In this document: positions 1 through 9,139 of the stretch, piece by piece
Position numbering within the stretch: position 1 is the stretch's first letter
Layout of the letters: every line of letters starts with the position of its first letter
From: Polaromonas sp.
Lineage (GTDB): Bacteria; Pseudomonadota; Gammaproteobacteria; Burkholderiales; Burkholderiaceae_C
Reading direction: 5' to 3'
Length of the DNA stretch: 32,462 nucleotides
NCBI GenBank assembly: GCA_025362315.1
Contig: JANYGP010000046.1
Coordinates: 1-32,462, forward strand
Made by a program: the position numbers and the translations under genes
Notes under the pieces: generated by a model
The model's input: the letters and a program-made list of their open reading frames with translations, nothing else
What the model was told of the DNA's origin: nothing
The model's database searches: none

Positions 1-2
1 GC

Positions 3-1391
3 AGTGTTCGGAAAAACCAGGGGCAAACTTTGGTTTTGTTTCTTGGCTTTGCCGCTGCCATGGTGGGCATGTCGCTTGTTGCGTTTAACTCAGGCCAGGT
101 GACCAATGCAAAAATGCGCGCTATCAATGCTGCTGACGCTGCCGCCTACAGCGGCGCAGTCTGGCAAGCCAGAACCCTGAATTTTCAGGCCTACATGAAC
201 CGGGCCATGGTGGTCAATGAAGTGACTATTGCGCAGTCGGTCAGCCTGCGTTCGTGGGTTAGTTACCTCGACCGTTTTGTCAGCAACATCAACACCGTCA
301 CGCAGTTTGTGCCGTACCTTGGCGTTGCCACACGGGCTATTCAGCGGGGCATCAGTGCGGCAGACACAGCAGTACAGCGAGCTTTGCCGTTTGCAGAATC
401 AGCGTTGCGGGCAGTCAATGCCGTAGAAAGCAAAGCACAGTTTGCTGCAGACGCACTCGGTGCGGCAGTGGCCACTGAACTGGCCAATGAGGTAGCAGCA
501 CTCAACGGAGCAACTTTGCCGACCGTCACCAACGGCCTGCTGTTTGCCAACAACCAGCGGCGCTGGATGGCACTGACGGATGACTACGGCAAAACGACGG
601 GCCGGGTGGGCACAGACAAGCGCACCCGCATGCGGCAGACCACACTTGATTCACGCGACGGGTTTACCCAGGCGCGTGACTGGCAGTTTGGCATTCCACT
701 GGTTGTTCAATTGCGCAAACAGGGCGGCACAGACCTCATCAATTTTGATTCTTGGAAAGGCCTCGACTCTGCTGAGCTGCGAACCATCTATAACCCGCTC
801 AAGGGCGATTGGGCTGTCAAAGTGCCGGTGGGCTGGGGCGGCGCGCAAGCCTACAGTCCCAGGCGCGTGGCTACAACGGGCGTGCACGGCAACACCAACG
901 AATGGCGAAGCGTAGACGGGCGGCTTGCCAACCAGGCCGCCAACAGCGCAGACCGGGCCAAGCAATTGATACCAGGTGGCGTGGTGTCTGAATTTCAGGC
1001 CAACCGGGACATTACCAACACACGCATCAAAGATGCCAATTTGCGGCTGCCTTTTGCAGTAGAGGTGGTTGTTACCGGCAACAAGATTCCCACTGCCAAC
1101 AGCGCCTTTCAGGCCAAGGCGCTGTTGACCAACGGCACGCAAATTGAGCATGACCCCAATTACGGTGCGCAGGGCGGCGGCACTTATGCATTGGCCGAAG
1201 CCTGCGTCACCTTTTCGAGGCCGTACGGTGGCGAGCGCCGCGATGGGGGTAAGGAGTATCCGAGTTTGTTCAATCCCTACTGGCGCGCTTCGCTGGCCAC
1301 TGAAAGCCGAGTGTCGCGCGGCATTGTGGACACCGCAAAGGGCATTGTTCCGATTTCGGCACTGATTACCGGGAGTGGCTCATGCAGTTAA
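3..1391 (+). CDS. TadG-like pilus assembly protein (5' partial)
   Basis: Probable envelope protein of a Tad/Flp pilus machine. The frame is open from the window edge, reading SVRKNQGQTLVLFLGF, so the true start lies just outside; the first in-window start codon is a TTG at 30, inside the hydrophobic segment, and is unlikely to be real. The GQTLVLF motif followed by about 18 hydrophobic residues resembles the prepilin-like N-terminus of TadE/TadG proteins but lacks the usual Glu at +5, as often in TadG. After the membrane segment comes a long extracytoplasmic part starting with an Ala-rich region (NAADAAAYSGAVWQAR) typical of this family. The protein ends in GSGSCS and its stop overlaps the next gene by 10 bp. 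The assignment rests on the N-terminus and on the tad genes downstream; the C-terminal domain is not recognised. Confidence 0.7.
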   Translation, partial: SVRKNQGQTLVLFLGFAAAMVGMSLVAFNSGQVTNAKMRAINAADAAAYSGAVWQARTLNFQAYMNRAMVVNEVTIAQSVSLRSWVSYLDRFVSNINTVTQFVPYLGVATRAIQRGISAADTAVQRALPFAESALRAVNAVESKAQFAADALGAAVATELANEVAALNGATLPTVTNGLLFANNQRRWMALTDDYGKTTGRVGTDKRTRMRQTTLDSRDGFTQARDWQFGIPLVVQLRKQGGTDLINFDSWKGLDSAELRTIYNPLKGDWAVKVPVGWGGAQAYSPRRVATTGVHGNTNEWRSVDGRLANQAANSADRAKQLIPGGVVSEFQANRDITNTRIKDANLRLPFAVEVVVTGNKIPTANSAFQAKALLTNGTQIEHDPNYGAQGGGTYALAEACVTFSRPYGGERRDGGKEYPSLFNPYWRASLATESRVSRGIVDTAKGIVPISALITGSGSCS

Positions 1392-2215
1392 ACCGCCCAA
1401 AAAATTTAACACAGGCAGCAGGTATTGCTGGCTTGATGGTGCTATGCCTAAGCGGCTGCAATCAAGCCGCGAGTGAAGCGGCCAGCGGGACATCTGCATC
1501 AAGCCAATCCAATGCAATCTCTGGCTTGTCCAGCTATGAACTGGTGCTGGCAACCCGACCTGAAAAGCCCGAGCTTTACTACGCACACATCAAGCCTTTT
1601 CATGAGCTGTGTGCGCTGGCTGCACAACAACTAAAAGTACCAGTCAAACCGTTTTTAACCCTGCCTGCAAACTTTGTTGTCGAGCGCCGAACCATCGCAA
1701 CAGACGGAAGGAATCGGCTAGATAAAACGGAAGGCTCCGGCTTGGGTGGCAGCCAACCCACGCTGAGCCCCGACTCTGGGTGTGCGACTGAGCTTGGGAA
1801 GTCATCTAACGCACAAATGACATCAAATGGAAAAAGGCAGGACATTGCGGTTGCCAGCAACGGTACAACTGCGGCCTCGCCGATTGAAATTCTTGTGGAC
1901 ATGCCGCCTGCCAAGCCGCAGGACTTAAGCGACTATTCGATCAAGAAAACAGTGTTGGGTCATCCGGTTCGCTGCTTGGGTGCAGCCAACCCGGTCATCA
2001 CCAGCCAACTGTTGCTGGAAGCCTGTATTTACGACGGCCCCAGCAACTCTACGTTGCGTGATGAAGAAGGCAAAGCAATTTTGGTTTATTCGCGGCAGTA
2101 TCTGCCTGTGGGCAACAAAGGCGCGCCGACTGTTCTGGTGACTGAGCCAGTTGCTTTGAGCGTGGGTAAGCCGCTCGATGCAGCCTTGTTCAAGCTGCGG
2201 GAAGGTGCAAAGTGA
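1382..2215 (+). CDS. Predicted lipoprotein of the Tad locus, unknown function
   Basis: The N-terminus has a basic stretch, a hydrophobic core and a lipobox LSGC at about residues 23-26, so export and lipidation of the Cys are expected. The rest (277 residues in total) is soluble. After a Ser/Ala-rich linker there is a region I cannot assign to a family. The start is the ATG inside the 3' end of the preceding gene (10-bp overlap), and its stop overlaps the GTG start of the next gene (GTGA), so it is translationally coupled on both sides. Its position suggests an accessory outer-membrane or periplasmic role in Tad pilus assembly. That role is inference from position only. Confidence 0.7.
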   Translation: MQLNRPKNLTQAAGIAGLMVLCLSGCNQAASEAASGTSASSQSNAISGLSSYELVLATRPEKPELYYAHIKPFHELCALAAQQLKVPVKPFLTLPANFVVERRTIATDGRNRLDKTEGSGLGGSQPTLSPDSGCATELGKSSNAQMTSNGKRQDIAVASNGTTAASPIEILVDMPPAKPQDLSDYSIKKTVLGHPVRCLGAANPVITSQLLLEACIYDGPSNSTLRDEEGKAILVYSRQYLPVGNKGAPTVLVTEPVALSVGKPLDAALFKLREGAK

Positions 2216-3072
2216 ATTCAACTGCTGATTCAGATCGCGCTTGCGCAGCCCGGCAAAAAGGGCAAGCCATGATTGAAATGCTGGTCATCGCCGGTGTGCT
2301 CAGCGCTCTGTTTGTGGGCATCTGGTACCTGGGCAAATTTCACGATATTCAAAGCAGCACCATCCAGGCTGCGCGTTACGCCGCATGGGAGCGAACCGCC
2401 AAGGCGCCAAGTTTTACCAACACCCAGCTGGAGTCACAAACACGCGCCCGGTTTTTTACCCGCAACCAATCGGCCTTCAAGGCCAGCGACGGCAAGCCCA
2501 CCAACAGCACCTGGACCACCGCCGAGCAGGACGCGCAGTGGGCAGATGGCAACGGCAGCCAACGCATTGTTGACCGCCCGAGCGATGTGTCTGTCAGCAC
2601 CAGCCCAGGCGCGTTGCCTGGCCGCGCTGGCAATGCCATAGCCAGCATCATTGGCGGCATCGGCTCGACCATTGGTGCGGCCAGTGGCGGTGAGGCACTT
2701 AACCAGCGGGGCCTTTACACCAGCACTGTCAGGGTGCGGCTGGCAGACCTGGCAACGCTGTCGCCGAATGTGCTTCCCGACGGCATGAACAGCTTGAATC
2801 TGACGCTAAATGAAAAAAGTGCCTTGGTTACCGACAGTTGGGACGCCAGTGGCGCAGTGCAAACTGCCCGCAGAACCCGCTCATTCACACCCGCTGGAAT
2901 TTTCAGCAGCATCAGCGGGTTTTTGGCACCCGTGACGTGGGCACTGTCAATCATTGAGCCTGCTTTCAGTGATTTCAAACCTGGGCAAATTTGCCCGGAC
3001 GTGGTACCTGCTGACCGCCTGACTGGCGGCAGCAATTTACCGGCATACCGTGGGGGCGGCTCATGCAGTTGA
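2212..3072 (+). CDS. TadE-like minor pilin / pilus assembly protein
   Basis: It has a class III (prepilin-type) signal: a 17-residue leader ending in KG, then QAMIEM with Glu at +5, followed by a hydrophobic helix (LVIAGVLSALFVGIW). This matches TadE-type pseudopilins, which a prepilin peptidase cleaves before assembly. The region after the helix (IQSSTIQAARYAAWERTA) is also TadE-like. The protein is 286 residues, longer than many TadE proteins, with a Gly-rich middle (about residues 140-165) that looks like a second hydrophobic stretch. The GTG start overlaps the preceding stop by 4 bp. The protein ends in GGGSCS, and the overlap with the next gene has the same base pattern as the 1382 junction. 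Confidence 0.75.
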   Translation: MNSTADSDRACAARQKGQAMIEMLVIAGVLSALFVGIWYLGKFHDIQSSTIQAARYAAWERTAKAPSFTNTQLESQTRARFFTRNQSAFKASDGKPTNSTWTTAEQDAQWADGNGSQRIVDRPSDVSVSTSPGALPGRAGNAIASIIGGIGSTIGAASGGEALNQRGLYTSTVRVRLADLATLSPNVLPDGMNSLNLTLNEKSALVTDSWDASGAVQTARRTRSFTPAGIFSSISGFLAPVTWALSIIEPAFSDFKPGQICPDVVPADRLTGGSNLPAYRGGGSCS

Positions 3073-3746
3073 TGCAGGGCTTCAATGCGCGAGGTGTGCT
3101 TGGCGCACTGCTGGCAGCATCGTTTTTCACAGGTTCAGCGCAGGCGGGTTGGCAAGACACGCCAGATGCATTGCAAATGCAAGCTATGGGCGACGAGTTG
3201 CGCGTGAACGGCGTGCCAATGGAAGTGCGCGGATTTACCAGCAACCTGCCAATGGAAGAGTTGCTCAAGCAGGTACAAACCAGTTGGCAGATGGCAAATA
3301 AAAATACGGTGAAAAGAACCAGCATGACCGCCTGGACCGTGCTGAACCAGACCACTGGCAGTGAGCACCGCAGCTTTCAGGTGCGCGAGTCCGCGCCCGG
3401 CAAATCAGACGGTTTTTTGGCTTTGACGTCGCCGCAACGGGCCAGGGACCCAAAGACCGCGGTGACGTTGCCACCCGACCTGACACCGGTGTCGATCATC
3501 GATTCGCGCGATCAGGCAAGGGTTTCGCAGCAGGTCATTGCGGTGTCGCCCCGGTCTGTTGATGCTACCGCCAATTCCCTTGAAGCCGCTTTGAAGGCAG
3601 CGGGTTGGCAGCGGCATGTACGGCAAAAGAAAGACAACACCTTGCTGTTTTCTGCCAACAAGGGGCAGCTTGAATTTGATGCACGACTGCAGGCACAAAG
3701 CAATGGCACCCTGATCATGATGAACACCATCACGCAAGTCAAGTAA
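3063..3746 (+). CDS. Secreted protein of the Tad locus, unknown function
   Basis: A Sec signal peptide is clear: hydrophobic core GVLGALLAASFFTG and a likely cleavage after AQA near residue 28. The mature part is about 200 residues, with no cysteines or membrane segments. The segment VNGVPMEVRGFTSNLP followed by a helix (MEELLKQVQTSWQ) suggests a small alpha/beta periplasmic domain; a second, similar-sized domain follows near residues 150-227. I do not recognise a named family. It overlaps the upstream TadE-like gene by 10 bp and precedes the Flp-like pilin, so an accessory role in pilus biogenesis is plausible but unproven. Confidence 0.65.
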   Translation: MQLMQGFNARGVLGALLAASFFTGSAQAGWQDTPDALQMQAMGDELRVNGVPMEVRGFTSNLPMEELLKQVQTSWQMANKNTVKRTSMTAWTVLNQTTGSEHRSFQVRESAPGKSDGFLALTSPQRARDPKTAVTLPPDLTPVSIIDSRDQARVSQQVIAVSPRSVDATANSLEAALKAAGWQRHVRQKKDNTLLFSANKGQLEFDARLQAQSNGTLIMMNTITQVK

Positions 3747-3771
3747 CCACCAGCTTGATTGTTCCATCCTT

Positions 3772-3987
3772 ATGCCGAATTTTTTCAGTTACCCGCCAGC
3801 TGCGCCGCATAGGTTTGCTCAACATCGTGGCCAGGCCATGGTCGAATACATCCTGATCACAACGGTTGTGTCCCTGGTGATGTTCATCCCTTCGCCCCTG
3901 ACCAACAACACCTCACCGGCTGACCACCTGGCCAACGCGATGCGGTTTTTCTTTCGTGGTTTCAGTTTTCTCATTTCAACTTTTTAG
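3772..3987 (+). CDS. Small Flp-like prepilin
   Basis: A 71-residue protein whose leader ends in HRG, followed by QAMVEYILITTVVSL. The Gly cleavage site, Glu at +5, Tyr at +6 and hydrophobic helix are the class III signal of Flp/TadE-F prepilins. The mature product would be about 51 residues, close to an Flp pilin, but the C-terminal half (ANAMRFFFRGFSFLIS) is a second aromatic amphipathic segment, unlike classical Flp pilins. It could be the major subunit or a pseudopilin. No other Flp-like gene is seen in the window. It lies 25 bp after the secreted protein gene and 8 bp before cpaB. Confidence 0.7.
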   Translation: MPNFFSYPPAAPHRFAQHRGQAMVEYILITTVVSLVMFIPSPLTNNTSPADHLANAMRFFFRGFSFLISTF

Positions 3988-3995
3988 CGTGCCCC

Positions 3996-5084
3996 ATGTT
4001 CAAAGTCCCCCAATTCAAATTGTCAAAAAACACCCTTCTGCTAGGAGGCGCCGTGTTGCTTGGCATGGCGTGTTTTTTTGGCGCACGCTATTACTTGAAG
4101 GAGCACTTGACCCAGCAGGAACTCAAGCTTAGCGGGGCTTACAAGAACAAAAAAGTCATCGTTGCTGCGACTGAGCTGCCAGCAGGCACGGTACTGTCTG
4201 CTGACAATTTGGCGACCCGTTCCATACCTGAACGGTTTTTATCCAGCACATCGATCGAACCGGAAAGTCTGAATGCGGTAGAGGGGCAAAAGCTTATGGT
4301 CGCCCTGAAGCCAGGTGACCCGATTGACAAAGGCGCCCTGGAGCGGGGCGATCGGGCGGCGCTGTCCACCACGATTGCCAAAGGCGAAAGGGCCATCACT
4401 TTTCCGGTGGACGAAATCAGTTCACTGTCAGGCATGTTGGTGCCGGGCGACATCATCGACCTGATGTACACCGGTCCGGGCACTACAGCCAACTCTTACA
4501 GCGCTGCCAGTTCTGCTACAGCTGAAAGTACGTCCGGGGCAAAAGAGTTGTTGCACGTACGCCAGATACTGCAAGCGGTGCCTGTGATTGCAACCGGCAA
4601 AACCACTCAAAAAAGAGTGATTCGCACTGAAAGCGGCGGACAGCAAGAGGTTGCAGTGGACTTTTCAACCGTCACGCTCAAGGTCAATTCAGGTCAGGCC
4701 CAGCAGGTTTTGCTGGCTCAAAAACTGGGGCAACTTACCGCTGTGCTGCGTAATCCTGAGGACTCGGCGACGGTTGCAAAAACAGTCTTGGATGAATGGA
4801 CTTTCAAGCAAGTGGATGGCCCGCCCAAAGCGGGCGTTGGAAATTATATAGAAATGATCATTGGCGGAAACGGCTCTGGCGGCCTGATGAAGATACGGTC
4901 TGAAACAGGTACAGCTGCTGTAGCCCAGCTGATGGGTCAGCTCTCTGCACCAGCAAATCCAACAGCGCGCCCAGCATTGACGTCAGCAACCAGTGCAGCC
5001 AATGTGCAAGAACGGCTGGGTTTGCCGCCGTCTCCTTCGCCTCAGGCCAGGCAAAACGCACTTTCTTCCACCCTGGCCAAATAA
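3996..5084 (+). CDS. cpaB: Flp pilus assembly protein CpaB/RcpC
   Basis: CpaB/RcpC is an inner-membrane-anchored periplasmic protein of the Tad machine, thought to link the secretin to the rest. An N-terminal membrane anchor (TLLLGGAVLLGMACFFG, about residues 13-29) is followed by a SAF domain with the characteristic VIVAATELPAGTVL (about residues 49-62) and LKPGDPI further on, then the conserved RAITFPVDEISSLSG and LVPGDIIDLM of the CpaB C-terminal domain. At 362 residues it is somewhat longer than many homologues, with a Pro/Ser/Ala-rich tail. The following gene is cpaC, the order seen in most tad loci. Confidence 0.92.
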   Translation: MFKVPQFKLSKNTLLLGGAVLLGMACFFGARYYLKEHLTQQELKLSGAYKNKKVIVAATELPAGTVLSADNLATRSIPERFLSSTSIEPESLNAVEGQKLMVALKPGDPIDKGALERGDRAALSTTIAKGERAITFPVDEISSLSGMLVPGDIIDLMYTGPGTTANSYSAASSATAESTSGAKELLHVRQILQAVPVIATGKTTQKRVIRTESGGQQEVAVDFSTVTLKVNSGQAQQVLLAQKLGQLTAVLRNPEDSATVAKTVLDEWTFKQVDGPPKAGVGNYIEMIIGGNGSGGLMKIRSETGTAAVAQLMGQLSAPANPTARPALTSATSAANVQERLGLPPSPSPQARQNALSSTLAK

Positions 5085-5090
5085 TTAAAG

Positions 5091-6461
5091 ATGAATGTGC
5101 TAAAAAAAATTTTACTGGCCAGTCTTTTCATTCTTCAAGCGACCACAACAGTTACCGCCATAGCAGCCACAACCGCAGCCATATCAGCAACAAAATCCAC
5201 CCGCGAAAACAGCCTTGAGCTTTTCAGCGGAGAGGCACGGGTGCTTCAGCTCGCACCGTCGCGGGTGGCAGTGGGTAACGGCAAGGTCATTTCAGTCACC
5301 ACAGTAGCCAATAACCAACTGCTGATATTGGCGGAGACCGCTGGCGTGTCCACGCTACACCTGTGGTTCAAGGACGGTACCCAGCAAAAAATGACGGTGG
5401 TGGTGCTGGAAGCCAATATGAAAAAAATCCTGGAGGACATCAACCGGCTTTTGGCCAGTGTGGACAACGTCACTGCACGCATTGCCGGAGCGAAGATTGT
5501 TCTGGAAGGCGACATGGTCAGCGACGTCAACCAGGAACGTGCCCAGTCTGTGCAAAAGATGTATCCCGACCTGGTGGTGAACTTTGTCGGAAAAGTTGGT
5601 TGGGAAAAGATGATTTACCTAGATGTCAAAGTTCTGGAACTCACAACCCGCGGCTCCAAAGAATTGGGCATTCGCTGGGACTCCCAGATCAACGGGCCAG
5701 CAGCCGGTGTGCTGGCCGATGCGTACAGCAATCCGCTGTACCGCTACACGCCCAATGCTGACCGCAGCGGGCTCGAATTTTCAGGCGCACCGTTGCCAAG
5801 TCGGGTGTGGCCACCCAAAGGCTTTATTTCACTGGCCTCGCTGATCACCTCAAGGATCAATTTGCTGGTGCAGGATGGCGATGCGCAGGTGCTGGCATCA
5901 CCCAGCTTGTCCACTCGCAGCGGCGCCAAGGCACGCTTTGTGGCGGGCGGTGAAATTCCGTTGCCGGTGCGCGGCACACTGGGCCAAACAACGGTCGAGT
6001 TCAAGGAGTATGGGATCATTCTTGAAGTCACACCGGTCACTGACAAGTCCGGCGCTATCTACGCCAAGGTCGATGTAGAAGTCAGCTCCATAGACAACTC
6101 GGTCAGTGTGCTGGGCATTCCGGGGTTTTTAAAGCGCAAATCAACCGCCGAATTTAATTCGAAGGATGGCGAAACCGTGGTGTTGAACGGGCTTTACTCG
6201 TTTGAAAAGTCGGCAGACACCCAGAAAGTGCCTGGCCTCGGCGATGTGCCATTGATTGGTGGGGTGTTTCGCAACAAGGGCAGTGTTAGCTCGGTCCGCG
6301 AAGTGGCAATTGTGATCACGCCGCGCATTGTTGTGCCCACACCGAATGCACAAAACGATGCCAGAGACGTTAATGCGCAGAAGCTGTACGAATTTGACAA
6401 AAATATTCGTGACCGGCGCTTGGCTCCAGTCAAGCCCTTGCCGCTGACGATTACTGATTGA
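5091..6461 (+). CDS. cpaC: Tad secretin CpaC/RcpA
   Basis: Outer-membrane secretin that forms the channel for the Flp pilus. There is a signal peptide at residues 1 to about 26. The N-terminal domain includes the pattern LFSGEARVLQLAPSRVAVGNGKVISV seen in CpaC proteins (given here as its start and end), followed by a BON-like region around residues 100-150. The secretin core follows, with VQDGDAQVLASPSLSTRSG and ARFVAGGEIPLPV near residues 260-290, then the C-terminal signature VPGLGDVPLIGGVFR and VAIVITPRIV near residues 378-420. Length (456) is normal. The start ATG is 6 bp after the cpaB stop. Confidence 0.93.
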   Translation: MNVLKKILLASLFILQATTTVTAIAATTAAISATKSTRENSLELFSGEARVLQLAPSRVAVGNGKVISVTTVANNQLLILAETAGVSTLHLWFKDGTQQKMTVVVLEANMKKILEDINRLLASVDNVTARIAGAKIVLEGDMVSDVNQERAQSVQKMYPDLVVNFVGKVGWEKMIYLDVKVLELTTRGSKELGIRWDSQINGPAAGVLADAYSNPLYRYTPNADRSGLEFSGAPLPSRVWPPKGFISLASLITSRINLLVQDGDAQVLASPSLSTRSGAKARFVAGGEIPLPVRGTLGQTTVEFKEYGIILEVTPVTDKSGAIYAKVDVEVSSIDNSVSVLGIPGFLKRKSTAEFNSKDGETVVLNGLYSFEKSADTQKVPGLGDVPLIGGVFRNKGSVSSVREVAIVITPRIVVPTPNAQNDARDVNAQKLYEFDKNIRDRRLAPVKPLPLTITD

Positions 6462-6493
6462 TGTTTAATGATTTGTGACCACGGATTGACAGC

Positions 6494-8275
6494 ATGATTG
6501 TTCTTGAAGCTAAACAGTCAGATGGCAGGATGTGCGACTATCCGTTCCTGCAAACCACCATTTTGGGAACTGACAGCCTGATTCCCCTGCCGCGCATGGT
6601 GGGCAAAAGAGCCTTGAGCCTGACGATCAACCCAGAGGGCGCGGTGTCTGTTGTGGACCTGGGTTGCCCGACAGGTGTTTTCGTCAATGGCGAACGGGTG
6701 GTGCGCTACGGCCCCATGCGGGTAGACGATGTCATCACGCTGGGCGGCCAACCAATACGGGTCAAAGGCTTGGGCCCCGGTCGGGCCGCTGAGCCTGCGG
6801 TTCACATTCAGTCTAAGTTCCATGAAGAGCCTGCGCTTCACATCGTCAATTCTGATGCGCAATTGGGCCGGGCTCATGTTCCAGATACACATCAGTTGCT
6901 CCAGCATCAGCCTGGCCAGACGCTTGCTGTGGTTGCCGTCAATTCCATCGAGCCTGAAGGTATTTCTGACGCGGCACGTGCCCACCAACTGGCACTGTCA
7001 ACCAACGCCAGCGTGATACACAACGAGCTGATCAAAACACTTGATTTGCGGCGCCAGGACGTTACCCGAATGGGCGACAGCCAGCTTCGGGAACTGGCCA
7101 GTACCACTATTAAAGAGCTGATTCGCAAAGTCAAATTGCCTGCTGTTACCGACGAATTGGAGCTTGCCAATTTTGTATTGAACGAGGCCATTGGTTTGGG
7201 CGTGCTGGAAAGCCTGCTGGCCGACGCAACCGTGACCGAGATCATGGTCAACGGCGTTGAAGACATCTTCATCGAGCGCGCCGGCAAAACGCGCCGCTCT
7301 GACATTGCCTTTAGCAGCGAGCGCGCGCTGATGGGGGTCATTGAAAGAATCGTCTCACCGATTGGAAGGCGGGTAGATGAGTCGTCGCCGCTGTGTGACG
7401 CGCGCCTGAAAGACGGCTCGCGTGTCAACATTGTTATACGGCCGATTGCGCTGAAAGGGCCGTCGATATCAATCCGGAAATTTTCCCAAAGACGCCTGCA
7501 GGTTGACGACTTGGTGAAGTTTCAATCGGTCGATGCAGCTATGGTGAAGTTTTTAAGAATCTGTGTGGAGCAGAAAAAAAACATTGTTATATCGGGCGGC
7601 ACCGGCTCTGGAAAAACAACGCTGCTGAACATCATTTCCAATCTGATTCCACCGTTTGAACGCATCGTCACCATTGAAGACGCTGCCGAGTTAAAGCTGT
7701 ATCACGACAACCTAGTGACGCTGGAGGCGCGGCCTGCCAACGTGGAAGGGCGCGGCCAGGTCAGCATCAGGGAGCTGGTGAAAAACGCATTGCGCATGCG
7801 ACCTGACAGGATTGTGGTGGGCGAGTGCCGGGGCGGCGAGGCACTGGACATGCTGCAGGCGATGAACACCGGGCATGACGGCTCGCTAACCACCGCCCAT
7901 GCCAACTCGCCGCGCGACATGTTGTCTCGTCTGGAGGTGATGGTGATGATGGCTGGCATGGACTTGCCGATTGCGGCGATTCGCGAGCAAATTGGCTCAG
8001 CCGTGCAGATCATTGTTCAGCAAACCCGCTTTGCTTGCGGCACCCGCAAAGTCACCAGCATTACCGAAATTACCGGCATGGAACGCGGTGTGATTCAGAT
8101 GCAGGAAATCTTCAAATTCCAGCGTTTGGGCTTTCACGACGACAACAAAATACGCGGGCACTTCATGCCGTGCGGCTACGTGCCGTCATTTTATGAAGAG
8201 CTAAAAGAGTTTGGGGTAGACCTCGACTTGTCCATTTTTGGCGAGAGCAGCTCGGAGAACGTACGCCATGGATAG
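6494..8275 (+). CDS. tadA: TadA/CpaF secretion ATPase with N-terminal FHA-like domain
   Basis: Hexameric ATPase that powers Tad pilus extension. The C-terminal ~450 residues are a standard CpaF: VTEIMVNGVEDIFIER, Walker A GGTGSGKTT near residue 370, the Asp box (VTIEDAAELKL), Walker B RPDRIVVGECRGGE near 440, and the His box (GHDGSLTTAHANS). The N-terminal ~100 residues resemble a forkhead-associated domain: a run ending in VVDLGCPTGVFVNGERV then DDVITLGG, matching the DLGSTNGTFVNG pattern. The residues that normally bind phosphothreonine (Ser and Asn of STNG, and the SxxH motif) are not conserved, so phosphopeptide binding is doubtful. Total length 593, against about 450 for a plain CpaF. 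It directly follows the secretin gene; no TadZ/CpaE gene lies between. Confidence 0.93.
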   Translation: MIVLEAKQSDGRMCDYPFLQTTILGTDSLIPLPRMVGKRALSLTINPEGAVSVVDLGCPTGVFVNGERVVRYGPMRVDDVITLGGQPIRVKGLGPGRAAEPAVHIQSKFHEEPALHIVNSDAQLGRAHVPDTHQLLQHQPGQTLAVVAVNSIEPEGISDAARAHQLALSTNASVIHNELIKTLDLRRQDVTRMGDSQLRELASTTIKELIRKVKLPAVTDELELANFVLNEAIGLGVLESLLADATVTEIMVNGVEDIFIERAGKTRRSDIAFSSERALMGVIERIVSPIGRRVDESSPLCDARLKDGSRVNIVIRPIALKGPSISIRKFSQRRLQVDDLVKFQSVDAAMVKFLRICVEQKKNIVISGGTGSGKTTLLNIISNLIPPFERIVTIEDAAELKLYHDNLVTLEARPANVEGRGQVSIRELVKNALRMRPDRIVVGECRGGEALDMLQAMNTGHDGSLTTAHANSPRDMLSRLEVMVMMAGMDLPIAAIREQIGSAVQIIVQQTRFACGTRKVTSITEITGMERGVIQMQEIFKFQRLGFHDDNKIRGHFMPCGYVPSFYEELKEFGVDLDLSIFGESSSENVRHG

Positions 8276-9128
8276 CCAACTATTGCCCACCTTGGTAGCA
8301 GCTGGCATTTCGGTCAGCTTGGTCCTGCTGCTGTTTGCGGTGTGGACCGCGGGTCGTCAGTTCTCGCTGCGCTACCGCGAGGTGGTATTGGAAGCGACCA
8401 GTGTCAACTTGTCTGAAATGTTCATTTTTATGGACACCAAAACGCTGCTGAAGCTAAGCGCTGCTTTTACGGTGCTGGTGCCGCTGCTAATTTTGGTGGT
8501 AACGCACAACCCGCTCTTTGCCATCTTTGGCGCGATTATTTGCTTATTTGGCCCGGGCATTGTGCACAAACATTTGAAGGCCAAGCGCCGTAAAACATTG
8601 ATTCGTCAGTTACCCGATACCCTTGATTCACTGGTGGGCGCTCTGCGCTCAGGCATGAGCTTGCAGCAATCCCTGAGCTTGCTTGCCGACCAACTGCCGA
8701 TACCTTCTAACCAGGAAATTGGGTTGTTGGTGCGCAAGCTGCGGATGGGCGTGTCGATGGATGATGTACTGCAAGAATTGGAAAATCGTATTGCGTCGCA
8801 GGAATACACGATGTTCACCACCAGTATGCGCATCGCCCGAGAAGTGGGGGGTAACCTGACCGAATCGCTGGAGCGCCTGGCCGACACGATGCGCAAAAAG
8901 CTGGCAATGGAAGACAAAATAGACGCGCTGACATCGCAGGGAAAAATGCAGGGAATCATCGTCGGTTGCCTGCCGCTTTTTGTGATGTGGGCGCTGAACA
9001 TGATGGAGCCTGAACTGATGGCACCGCTTTTTAACACGCTGCTTGGTTACGGCGCGCTGGCAGTCATTTTTTTGCTGGAATTAGTCGGCTTCATCTTCAT
9101 CCGAAAAATCATCCGCATCGATGTTTAG
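8268..9128 (+). CDS. tadB: Tad inner-membrane protein TadB
   Basis: Polytopic inner-membrane platform protein of the Tad system (T2SSF fold). The start is taken as the ATG at 8268 (MDSQLLPTLVAAG), overlapping the tadA stop by 8 bp, because a GGAG lies about 10 bp upstream; an in-frame TTG at 8238 would add ten charged residues. There is one membrane segment near residues 8-28, a pair near 65-105, the T2SSF domain (SGMSLQQSLSLLADQLP, then MFTTSMRIAREVGGNLTESL), and two C-terminal membrane segments. Length (286) is normal. tadC follows 11 bp later. Confidence 0.92.
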   Translation: MDSQLLPTLVAAGISVSLVLLLFAVWTAGRQFSLRYREVVLEATSVNLSEMFIFMDTKTLLKLSAAFTVLVPLLILVVTHNPLFAIFGAIICLFGPGIVHKHLKAKRRKTLIRQLPDTLDSLVGALRSGMSLQQSLSLLADQLPIPSNQEIGLLVRKLRMGVSMDDVLQELENRIASQEYTMFTTSMRIAREVGGNLTESLERLADTMRKKLAMEDKIDALTSQGKMQGIIVGCLPLFVMWALNMMEPELMAPLFNTLLGYGALAVIFLLELVGFIFIRKIIRIDV

Positions 9129-9139
9129 GAGCATTCAGC

